This document shows positions 8,714 to 16,841 of a DNA stretch of 38,433 nt, piece by piece (position 1 is the stretch's first letter; every line of letters starts with the position of its first letter). The stretch is from assembly GCA_016870455.1 (NCBI GenBank), contig VGBN01000010.1, positions 1-38,433 of the forward strand. The letters are read 5' to 3'. Source of the stretch: Actinomycetota bacterium. GTDB taxonomy: Bacteria > Actinomycetota > Actinomycetes > Nanopelagicales > Nanopelagicaceae. The translations under genes and the position numbers were made by a program. The notes beneath the pieces were generated by a model, which was not told the origin of the DNA, ran no database searches, and was given only the letters and a program-made list of their open reading frames with translations.

Positions 8714-9610
8714 ATGGAGCGTGGTGTTTACTCAGTATTGCAAACTCCGCTGGATGAAAGTGAGAATCTAAATCAAAGTGTTTTCAAGCGAGAAATAGAT
8801 TGGTTGATTGAATGTGGTGTAAAAGGATTAGTTTTAGCAATGGTTTCAGAGGTCATGCGATTTACGGCGCAAGAGCGCCGCTCTCAGTGGCAATCTGCAC
8901 TTAAATTGATTGACAAACGTGTTCCTTTAATCGTCAGCGTCGGTGGTGAAAGTACAGCAATTGCAGTTTCATTAGCAAAGTTAGCTCAGATCGATGGCGC
9001 AACAGCATTAATGGCTACACCTCCAGCATCATTTCCGGCCACCTCTTCAGAGATTTACCTTTATTACTCAGCAATAATCGAAGCAGCAGATATTCCACTT
9101 ATAGTTCAGGACGCAAGCAATTACATGGGTCAGCCCCTTGAACTTAAGCTATATGGCGATCTGATAAAAAAATACGGAACAGAAAGAGTTCAATTTAAGC
9201 CTGAAGCAAAGCCGGTTAAAGAACGGGCTATGGCATTACAGGAAATCGCCAACGGAAAAGCGAGGATTTTTGAAGGGCAAAGTGGCATAGATTTACTTGA
9301 TACTCATCCAATTGGAGTAGTTGGCACTATGCCAGGTAGTGAGATTCCCTGGGCGATAATAAAGCTTTGGGATGCGTTAGAGGCCAATGATCTAGATCGT
9401 GCTCAAGAGTTTCATCATCTAGTTACACAACTTGTTGCATTTCAACAAAATATAGATGGCTATGTTGCAGTTGAAAAATATTTATTGGTTAAGCAGGGAA
9501 TTTTTGAGTCAGAACGTCAACGTGGTCCAGTGAGAACAATTTTAAGTGCTGAGATCAAACATGAAATTGATCAAATATTTGAAAAGCTAGTTAAATTGGC
9601 TAATAACTGA
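8714..9610 (+). CDS. Dihydrodipicolinate synthase / N-acetylneuraminate lyase family protein, substrate unknown
   Basis: DHDPS-like barrel (GVKGLVLAMVSEVMRFTAQERR; VQFKPEA with Schiff-base-type Lys). Confidence 0.85.
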   Translation: MERGVYSVLQTPLDESENLNQSVFKREIDWLIECGVKGLVLAMVSEVMRFTAQERRSQWQSALKLIDKRVPLIVSVGGESTAIAVSLAKLAQIDGATALMATPPASFPATSSEIYLYYSAIIEAADIPLIVQDASNYMGQPLELKLYGDLIKKYGTERVQFKPEAKPVKERAMALQEIANGKARIFEGQSGIDLLDTHPIGVVGTMPGSEIPWAIIKLWDALEANDLDRAQEFHHLVTQLVAFQQNIDGYVAVEKYLLVKQGIFESERQRGPVRTILSAEIKHEIDQIFEKLVKLANN

Positions 9611-10495
9611 TTCATAGCTAATACCAATCAAGTCACAAGGCCTAGTGGTTGCGCTGGCAATTGCAGTTTCAATTGGGATACCAAGTGCTATTAGACGATT
9701 AATCGAATCACCCAAATTAGCTACTCCACCAGCTAATTTTCCATCAATACTTCTTGCTTGCCCATTTTTTGCCACTACATTGATATCTCCGAAAGTAAAA
9801 TTACCATCACCTAATCCGGCAGCAGCAACTGCATCATTTGTAATGATGAATCGGTCCATAATTTTTGGTAAGGTTTGCATGAGCAGGTCATCTGAAACAT
9901 GAACACCATCTGCAATCACTTGCACCATTACATCTTGTCGCTCAATTGCAACATCACTTAATCCTTGAGCGGGAGGTTTAGACATGCCATTAAATAAGTG
10001 GGTGACAGTTTTGGCACCAGCATCAAAACCTGCATTTGCCTCTGATTTAGTGGCGTTTGAGTGTCCAAGTGAGACGATGATTTCCTGCCCTACCAAATAT
10101 TTGATTAAATCTTTTGCGCCAGCAATCTCTGGCGCAAGGGTTACAAGCCTGACTGATCCAGCAGATAACAACGCCTTGAGGTGTTCTAAGTTTGGTGGAG
10201 TAATAAATTCTTTAGGATGAACACCAGCTTTTTCAGTTGAGATAAATGGGCCTTCAAGATGAATACCAAGAATTAAAGCTTCACCGGGCTTAGGTTCTTT
10301 GCGAACAGTTTCAATCAATTCAATACTTCTTACTGCAGATTGAAGAGAGGTAGTAATTATGGTTGGCAGATATCCTGCGACCTCATTTTTGAATAGCGAT
10401 CTACTCACTACTCTTACCTCATCAGGAGTTTTGGCGGAGAGTAAATCGACACCCCCATGTCCATTAACCTGAAGATCTATGTATTTAGGCTTCAT
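9587..10495 (-). CDS. nagA: N-acetylglucosamine-6-phosphate deacetylase
   Basis: DLQVNGHGGVD, GIHLEGPFIS, SLGHSNA, VTHLFNGMSK, ITNDAVAAAG motifs. Confidence 0.92.
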   Translation of the reverse strand: MKPKYIDLQVNGHGGVDLLSAKTPDEVRVVSRSLFKNEVAGYLPTIITTSLQSAVRSIELIETVRKEPKPGEALILGIHLEGPFISTEKAGVHPKEFITPPNLEHLKALLSAGSVRLVTLAPEIAGAKDLIKYLVGQEIIVSLGHSNATKSEANAGFDAGAKTVTHLFNGMSKPPAQGLSDVAIERQDVMVQVIADGVHVSDDLLMQTLPKIMDRFIITNDAVAAAGLGDGNFTFGDINVVAKNGQARSIDGKLAGGVANLGDSINRLIALGIPIETAIASATTRPCDLIGISYESVISQFN

Positions 10496-11439
10496 TGTTT
10501 ATCAGACCTATAAATTTTGATCATAGGGGAGTAAATACCAGCATCATCTTTGTTAGCTAATATTTTTGCACCCTCTAGTGGAGATTTATTTGGTTTATGG
10601 AGCATCATTCCACTTGCTTTTATTTTTGAAACTACATTTTTGTAAGTCATGGTGTTCTCCGCTAATACCCCACCAAGCAGAGCTACCTGAAAATCTTTCC
10701 CTCCTTCACACACACGTCGTGCAGTATCAGCAATTAAAACAATCTCATCTCCTGCCTTGTCAATAATCTCTAGCGCCGTAGCATTACCAGAGGCAGCAAG
10801 CTCATTTACTAACTGTGCAAATTGCGCAATTGCATGTACTGCCCGATTACTTTGATGAACAACGTGTGGTAAATGGTAAGGATCAGCATTAAAGTGTTGG
10901 CAGGCAACCGCAAGCAATTGGGCAGCTCCTGGTGTTTGATCACGCCCATCACTAGAACGCAAGGCATAATTTAAACCCATCCGGCCTATCCAATAAGCAC
11001 TAGCCACATCTCCAATTAAATGACCATCACCAGATAAAGAGTGCAAAATGGTGCCTGATTTACCAACAGCTAATGCAGTAATACCTGTGCCGGCAGTGAT
11101 TACTACCCCATCAGTTTCAATAGCAGCGGCGCAAGAGCTCACCGAATCACTACAGATCCACAGCTCCTCTACCTTGCTATTTTTGAAAACTAGATTTGCA
11201 ATACCTTGATAACTCTTGGTGTCGGCTGGCAAGGTAGCAACCGCAAGCACTGCCCGGGAGATACTTCCTTCAAACTGATTAGCAAAGGTTGTGACAACAT
11301 TTGCTAAGTAATCAACAAGGGAACCCTCGCCAGGAGTAATTCCAGGAAAATCTTTATAATTTTTTTCTATGCCGTCAACACCCGCAGCTGCGCGAATACC
11401 ACCACCGCCACCATCAAAGTAAATAACTGTCTTAGACAT
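10492..11439 (-). CDS. N-acetylglucosamine kinase-like protein (BadF/BadG/BcrA/BcrD ATPase family)
   Basis: YFDGGGGGIRAA phosphate-1-like motif, ITAGTGITALAVG, GDGHLIGDVASAYWIG. Confidence 0.85.
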   Translation of the reverse strand: MSKTVIYFDGGGGGIRAAAGVDGIEKNYKDFPGITPGEGSLVDYLANVVTTFANQFEGSISRAVLAVATLPADTKSYQGIANLVFKNSKVEELWICSDSVSSCAAAIETDGVVITAGTGITALAVGKSGTILHSLSGDGHLIGDVASAYWIGRMGLNYALRSSDGRDQTPGAAQLLAVACQHFNADPYHLPHVVHQSNRAVHAIAQFAQLVNELAASGNATALEIIDKAGDEIVLIADTARRVCEGGKDFQVALLGGVLAENTMTYKNVVSKIKASGMMLHKPNKSPLEGAKILANKDDAGIYSPMIKIYRSDKQ

Positions 11440-12452
11440 TAGTTAGTCAGTGTCACTTTACTCAGACCGGTAGGTCTATCTGGGTCCAATCCATTTTTCC
11501 TGGCAAATTCCAAAGCAAAGCGTTGCCCAATTATGCAATCGATAATGCAGTTATGGATTTCATTTCCAGTTTTTGCACCCTCGATCACAATCTCACCAGG
11601 CACTACTAAAGAGTTGGTGCCAATCCAATAAATCTTTGGAGATCTACTTCTGATTTGCGTCATGTAATCTTTTACAAAGCTTAGATCTGAGTCATTTTGA
11701 GCTACTAAAAATAATTGCGTTTTTGAAGTTAGTGCTGAAATAGGTCCATGCATATAATCGGCGATTGATAAGCCCTGCACAGGGATTTTACTGGTTTCTT
11801 GAATTTTTAATGCAAACTCTTTTGCATTGGGATATGAAAACCCTCGACCAAGAACAACGATTTCATTTTGAGGATTAACTGAGTCAACTGCACTAGAAAC
11901 AAGATTTTTATCTGAGACTAATAACTTTGCTTGGGTGACTATCGAGTCGGCAGTTGTTTTTTGATTTAGCCAGCCATCAACAAGAATTAGTGAACATAGA
12001 AGTTCAGCTGCGTAGCTCTTAGTGGCAGCTACAGCATTCTCTTTACCTGCTAGTAATGACAGGTGCAGATCTGCTGACTTGGCTAATGGCGAAAGCTCAT
12101 CATTTGTCATTGCTATCAAAAATCCACCACCGGCCTTGGCGGCCTTTGAGAACTTGATTAAATCAGAGGACTGCCCGCTTTGCGATATGGCTATAACTAG
12201 CGTGTTATCAAATTTCAATTGGGTGTCATAAATAGTAACTGAGGAAAGAGAGGTAAGACCAACTGGTAGACCGATTTTGGTTTCGATTAAGTACTTAAGA
12301 AAGTGAGCAGCATTGTCGGAGGTGCCACGGCCTAAAATTTGGACTGAATTAAAATCATGTTTCGTGAAAACATCATGCAATTTATCAAACTGATTTGAAT
12401 TGTCCAGAATTGTTTGAAATACCTCAGGAATTTGGGAGATCTCTGATTCCAT
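11439..12452 (-). CDS. SIS-domain protein, probable type II glucosamine-6-phosphate deaminase (NagB-II/GlmS isomerase-like)
   Basis: Two SIS domains (LGRGTSDNAAHFLKYLIE; AISQSGQSSDLI; VLGRGFSYPNAKEFALKIQET); start proposed at the internal ATG giving MESEISQIPEVF. Confidence 0.82.
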   Translation of the reverse strand: MESEISQIPEVFQTILDNSNQFDKLHDVFTKHDFNSVQILGRGTSDNAAHFLKYLIETKIGLPVGLTSLSSVTIYDTQLKFDNTLVIAISQSGQSSDLIKFSKAAKAGGGFLIAMTNDELSPLAKSADLHLSLLAGKENAVAATKSYAAELLCSLILVDGWLNQKTTADSIVTQAKLLVSDKNLVSSAVDSVNPQNEIVVLGRGFSYPNAKEFALKIQETSKIPVQGLSIADYMHGPISALTSKTQLFLVAQNDSDLSFVKDYMTQIRSRSPKIYWIGTNSLVVPGEIVIEGAKTGNEIHNCIIDCIIGQRFALEFARKNGLDPDRPTGLSKVTLTN

Positions 12453-12749
12453 TGATATACCTAAACTGGGCATGAGGTATTTTCGCATAAAACAAGTAGA
12501 TTGAGCCAAAATTTGGATTTCTTGAGCACCTAATCCGCTGTAATGGTTGTTTTTACCATGATTTCTAAGACTTCTCCATAGTCAAACGCTTTGTCCATGA
12601 CTCTTGAATTTATCAATGTTGAACTAGAAGCAATCTCATCTTTATTTCTAGCAAATTTAAATTTAGTCTCCTTCAAACTAGTTGCCAAGGACTATGTAAG
12701 GATTTAAACTAATCTAAACAACAAATTATTCTTCAAATTTAAGAGATGA

Positions 12750-13172
12750 GTGAGTATGGCAGATTTAGCTAAAAATAAGGAGTTGGTCTGTCAATTTTTT
12801 GAGCAAATATGGAATCAGGGAGATGAAAGTGCGATTGATAGGTTTATTGCAGAAGATGCTGCTGGTAACGATCCCAAGTTTGGCGTAGGTAGAGAGTCAT
12901 TCCGACAGCAATGGCGCAAGTGGCGAATAGCATTTCCAGATATCAATTTTGCAATTGAGGAGTTAATCGCTGAGGAAGATGTAGTTGTTTCTCGATGGAA
13001 ATTGACCGGTACTCATCTAGGGCAATATCTAGATATAAAAGCAACTGGAAAGAAGATTTCAGTTGATGGCGTCAGCATCGACCGGTTAAAGGATGGCATG
13101 GTAGTTTCAGGTTTTGATGCCTGGGATTCAAATGTATTGATTGAACAGTTGAACTCATTGCAAGCAGATTAG
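12750..13172 (+). CDS. SnoaL-like / ester cyclase family protein (NTF2-like fold)
   Basis: FFEQIWNQGDESAIDRFIAEDA...WRIAFPDINFAIEELIAEEDVVVSRWKLTGTHLG; start GTG 12750 or ATG 12756. Confidence 0.85.
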   Translation: MSMADLAKNKELVCQFFEQIWNQGDESAIDRFIAEDAAGNDPKFGVGRESFRQQWRKWRIAFPDINFAIEELIAEEDVVVSRWKLTGTHLGQYLDIKATGKKISVDGVSIDRLKDGMVVSGFDAWDSNVLIEQLNSLQAD

Positions 13173-13191
13173 GTGCCCAATATGCTGCAGA

Positions 13192-13644
13192 CTAATTTTT
13201 TAATTTAGCCAAAAGCTGTGGCCAAGTATTAGCAAAGCTGGGATGTAGATTTTTATTTGAAACCTGATCAATCTCAACCCAAGCAACCTCTTTAGATTCA
13301 TCATTTGCCTCATGGGCAATTAATTCAGGATGTGCCTGCGCAATTACTGTGTGATAAGCCCAAACCCCATGATCATCGGTAAAAATCTCACCTGGGGTTA
13401 AGTGGTGGGCAAAGATGCCAACCTCTTCATGAGCCTCTCTTATCGCAGCCTCAACTGGGCTCTCATGGGAGTCTTTTGCTCCACCTGGAATACCCCAAGT
13501 GCCACCATTGTGTACCCAGGGTGCACGGTGTTGCATCAAAATACTTTTACCTCTTACTAACAGTAATCCTGCTGCGCCATGTAAACCCCAATGTTTGCCA
13601 CCGCAATCACACTCAATCCAACCATCTCCATCACGGTGTGCCAT
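13192..13644 (-). CDS. NUDIX hydrolase
   Basis: Nudix box GGAKDSHESPVEAAIREAHEEVGI; start proposed at MAHRDGDGWIEC. Confidence 0.9.
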   Translation of the reverse strand: MAHRDGDGWIECDCGGKHWGLHGAAGLLLVRGKSILMQHRAPWVHNGGTWGIPGGAKDSHESPVEAAIREAHEEVGIFAHHLTPGEIFTDDHGVWAYHTVIAQAHPELIAHEANDESKEVAWVEIDQVSNKNLHPSFANTWPQLLAKLKN

Positions 13645-13730
13645 GGCAGAAGTTTTACACACAATTAAACAATTCACAGCCATAAGTTTTTTCCAAGCAG
13701 ATACTTAGTGAAATTACCTAAATTACCCCT

Positions 13731-14252
13731 ATGTTAAGTTTTAAAAGGTTAATCATTATTATGCTTTTGCCAGCATTATTAAGTAGCTGTGCTAGAGCAC
13801 AAGGAGCACTAGCACCAACTGGAGTACCACCAGCAAGTGAAGGGTTTGCTCCAATTGATCAATCAGATAGGTCATATCTGCCAGATGTTGAGCCAGCCGC
13901 CCTTGAGCCAATAATTAATTATGTTGATGGTTTAAATCTGGCATTAACTGGTGAGTTTTTATACCTTAGATCAACTGCCATTAGCAGCTGTGATTGTTTA
14001 GCAATAGCAGATCGGCTTGCCAAGTTGTTTAAGAGTGCAACTTTGGTGGGGGGTAGCTATCAATTAAAACGAGTTGATCTTGCTAAAGATGGGGTTAATC
14101 AAAAAAGTTTTGCAGTGGTAATTGATCGAAGTGATATTAGAAAAATAGACAAATCAAGTAGGCAATCAATCTTATGGAGTGCTTCTACTATCAAAAATAC
14201 TTTTACCGTAAAACGGATAGGAAAGGGGTGGTTATTAAGCGATATCAAGTAG
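13731..14252 (+). CDS. Putative secreted lipoprotein, DUF6318-like
   Basis: Signal peptide with lipobox-like LLSSC; later SSCDC motif resembling DUF6318. Confidence 0.55.
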   Translation: MLSFKRLIIIMLLPALLSSCARAQGALAPTGVPPASEGFAPIDQSDRSYLPDVEPAALEPIINYVDGLNLALTGEFLYLRSTAISSCDCLAIADRLAKLFKSATLVGGSYQLKRVDLAKDGVNQKSFAVVIDRSDIRKIDKSSRQSILWSASTIKNTFTVKRIGKGWLLSDIK

Positions 14253-14947
14253 CTTTAATCATCTGGCTACTTCTGCCAATACCAGCGCATGCTGCATCAG
14301 ATTGCATCGATAAGACCTGTGTGGATGTCTTTACTGAGGATAATCAATTGATAATTACCGCCTCAAAAAATGGGGCAAAGCCAACACCTAGTAAAAGACC
14401 AGTTAGTAAACCAAAGCCGGTGGTAAGTAAGCAGAGCACCCCAAAGCCGGTAACTAAAACTGCTCCGCCAAAACAGAGCACACCCAGCAAGCCCAAGCCA
14501 AAGGCTGCGCCAATCAAAAAGGTTGCCACCACCTCTTTATCTGATCGATTAATCAAATTACTGCCGGTAGGTGATATAAATTTTCAGCCAGAAAGAGATG
14601 CGCTAGTTAATTTACCGGTTTACTTTTGGACCCAAACTCCACAACGATTTAATGCAGTAGTGCCAATTCTTGATCTAATTGTTTATGTAAATCTATATTC
14701 AACCTTTACCTGGAGCTTTGGTGATGGCAGGGTAATCATCACCACCAATCAAGGTGGCCCTTACCCAGTTGGGGTGATTACCAATACCTATCAAAAAAAT
14801 GGAGAGTACCCAGTTAACCTAATGGTGATCTGGCGTGGCACCTGGTCGGTAAATGGGGTTACCACACCAATTAGTGGCAATGGGATTACTCAAAGTATTA
14901 CAAGAGATATCTCAGTTGTTAATGCGGTGGGAAGATTTACTAAGTAA
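14228..14947 (+). CDS. Secreted protein with Pro/Lys-rich linker and PKD-like domain
   Basis: GTG start at 14228; signal peptide (YQVALIIWLLLPIPAHA); KPTPSKRPVSKPKP linker; TWSFGDG PKD-type motif. Confidence 0.6.
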   Translation: MVIKRYQVALIIWLLLPIPAHAASDCIDKTCVDVFTEDNQLIITASKNGAKPTPSKRPVSKPKPVVSKQSTPKPVTKTAPPKQSTPSKPKPKAAPIKKVATTSLSDRLIKLLPVGDINFQPERDALVNLPVYFWTQTPQRFNAVVPILDLIVYVNLYSTFTWSFGDGRVIITTNQGGPYPVGVITNTYQKNGEYPVNLMVIWRGTWSVNGVTTPISGNGITQSITRDISVVNAVGRFTK

Positions 14948-15009
14948 GTCAGTTGATATCCACAATTTAATATTTAGGTGAGAAATTAAACTCACCACTT
15001 TGCCACTCT

Positions 15010-15531
15010 TTGCCTATGAAAAATAACCTATTACTAGATGATCAATTAAGTAAGATAAATGAAATAAATTATGAAGATGATGATGTTTTAAAGCAGCAAC
15101 GGCTAGGAGCTATTGCAGTTAACCAACTGGTGGCAAATTTTGCATTAGCAAAACATGAGGATGATCCTGAGTTAATCGCATTGGTATTAGTGCGCCTTAA
15201 GGATTTACAGGTGCGAGATTATGCAATGGGGCTGGTGAGTGCTGAAAACATTGATCAACAATTTAACCTCTGGTACTGGTTAATGAGTACGGCTCCTAAG
15301 GGTTACATTGCACCGGTGGCCTGCATCTTTGCCGCATGTGCCTATGAATCAGGGGAGAGTGATATGGCACATAAGGCTTTGGATAATGCATTTGCAGATC
15401 AGATCTCATATCCACTTGCGGTGCTGCTACGCCGGGTCTTTTTCTCAGGATGGCCTGCACACTCCTTTGCCGCGATGCGCTCTGAGCTACACCCAAAGAT
15501 TTGTGCATCACTTTTTGGGGGTAGTATTTAA
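15010..15531 (+). CDS. DUF4192-like protein (short, C-terminal part only)
   Basis: WYWLMSTAPKGYIAPVACIFAACAYESGESDMAHKALDNAF...LHPKICASLFG matches the C-terminal pattern of actinobacterial DUF4192. Confidence 0.7.
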   Translation: MPMKNNLLLDDQLSKINEINYEDDDVLKQQRLGAIAVNQLVANFALAKHEDDPELIALVLVRLKDLQVRDYAMGLVSAENIDQQFNLWYWLMSTAPKGYIAPVACIFAACAYESGESDMAHKALDNAFADQISYPLAVLLRRVFFSGWPAHSFAAMRSELHPKICASLFGGSI

Positions 15532-15568
15532 TTACTAAAGATCGTGGTTTAGTAGATCGGGTAGTTAC

Positions 15569-16651
15569 GTGATTATTGGTATTCCAAAAGAGATTAAAAA
15601 TAATGAGTTTCGAGTCTCTGCTACCCCCGCTGGTGTGCATGCATATGTAAGTGCTGGACATCAGGTTATTGTTGAAAGATCTGCCGGGATCGGCTCTGGT
15701 ATCTCAGATTATGATTACATCAAAGCTGGCGCAACCATTATTGATAAGGCTAATGAGCTTTGGCAAAAAGCTGATTTAATTCAAAAGGTCAAAGAGCCAA
15801 TTGAGGCTGAGTACAAGCGGATGCGCAGCGGACAAATCCTTTATACCTACCTGCACCTTGCTGCTAATAAGGCTTGCACCCAAGCGATTATGGATTCAGG
15901 TTGCACCGCAATTGCATATGAGACGGTTGAGGTAGATGGTGCACTTCCACTTTTAGCTCCAATGAGTGAGGTGGCAGGAAGAATGAGTATTCAAGTTGGT
16001 GCTGCCGCACTTGAGGCAAGTAAGGGTGGCCGGGGTGTACTGCTAGGTGGTGTGCCTGGGGTTAGACCTGGCAAGGTGGTGGTAATTGGTGGCGGAGTAG
16101 TTGGTGTTGCAGCCGCAACTATCGCCCATGGCATGAGAGCTGATGTAACGATTATGGATTTGGATTTAAAACGATTAGCACAGATTGATCAGATTTTTGG
16201 TGGCAATGTTAAAACCTTAGCCTCAAGTGGTTATGAGATTGAAAAAGAGGTAACCCAAGCTGATTTAGTAATTGGTGCAGTCTTAGTTCATGGCGCTAAA
16301 GCCCCTAAATTGGTAAGCAATGATTTGGTGAGCAAGATGCGAGCTGGCTCAGTATTAGTAGATGTTGCTATTGATCAAGGTGGCTGCTTTGAAGATTCTC
16401 GTCCTACTACCCATCAAGATCCCACCTATAAGGTGCATAATGCAATCTTTTACGCTGTTGCAAATATGCCAGGGGCAGTTCCTGCTACCTCAACCTACGC
16501 ACTTGCCAATGCCACAATTAAATATGGATTAGCACTTGCTAATAAGGGATGGCAGCGGGCGCTCGCCGATGATGCCAGTTTGGCAAAGGGGTTAAATGTG
16601 CATGAGGGCAGGATTATGTATGAGGCAGTTGCCAAGGCGCACAATCTTTAG
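15569..16651 (+). CDS. ald: Alanine dehydrogenase
   Basis: MIIGIPKEIKNNEFRVSATPAGV; VVIGGGVVGVAAATIAHGM Rossmann; GAKAPKLVS; DQGGCFEDSRPTTH. Confidence 0.95.
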   Translation: MIIGIPKEIKNNEFRVSATPAGVHAYVSAGHQVIVERSAGIGSGISDYDYIKAGATIIDKANELWQKADLIQKVKEPIEAEYKRMRSGQILYTYLHLAANKACTQAIMDSGCTAIAYETVEVDGALPLLAPMSEVAGRMSIQVGAAALEASKGGRGVLLGGVPGVRPGKVVVIGGGVVGVAAATIAHGMRADVTIMDLDLKRLAQIDQIFGGNVKTLASSGYEIEKEVTQADLVIGAVLVHGAKAPKLVSNDLVSKMRAGSVLVDVAIDQGGCFEDSRPTTHQDPTYKVHNAIFYAVANMPGAVPATSTYALANATIKYGLALANKGWQRALADDASLAKGLNVHEGRIMYEAVAKAHNL

Positions 16652-16664
16652 TATTTTTCTCCTA

Positions 16665-16781
16665 GGTCACGAGTCTTAGTTCATAGCCCCGGCTAACTAA
16701 GCGGCAACCCTCCACCACGGTGGGGTGCTCCGGGTGAGGACCAGATCGATTGCAAGGTGTAATCGATAAGCGTGGGTCGAT
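16665..16781 (+). ncRNA. SAM riboswitch, SAM-IV type, upstream of metY
   Basis: GGTCACGAGT...AGCCCCGGCTAACTAAGCGGCAACCCTCCACCACGGTGGGGTGCTCCGGGTGAGGACC; P1 GGTC(16665-16668)/GACC(16739-16742); downstream hairpin ATCGATT/AATCGAT. Confidence 0.85.
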
Positions 16782-16814
16782 AAAAAATTTAGGGAAAACC
16801 CTAATAATTTTTTT
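16782..16814 (+). terminator. Terminator-like hairpin between SAM riboswitch and metY (candidate expression platform)
   Basis: TTAGGG-AAAA-CCCTAA stem followed by a seven-T run. Confidence 0.5.
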
Positions 16815-16841
16815 CACACCACCTTTAATTAGGAGGTTGCT

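Noticed and set aside
8714-12509. Sialic-acid catabolism operon (NanA + NagA + NagB)
   Set aside because: No NanE/NanK in the window and the DHDPS-like protein lacks the usual pyruvate-binding Thr and Tyr residues, so sialic-acid use is not supported
12653-12664. Perfect palindrome AAATTTAAATTT
   Set aside because: Low-complexity A/T sequence in an AT-rich intergenic region; expected by chance
14344-14556. Hydrophobic minus-strand ORF resembling a membrane peptide
   Set aside because: It is the antisense of the Pro/Lys-rich linker, which naturally reads as Gly/Leu/Phe-rich
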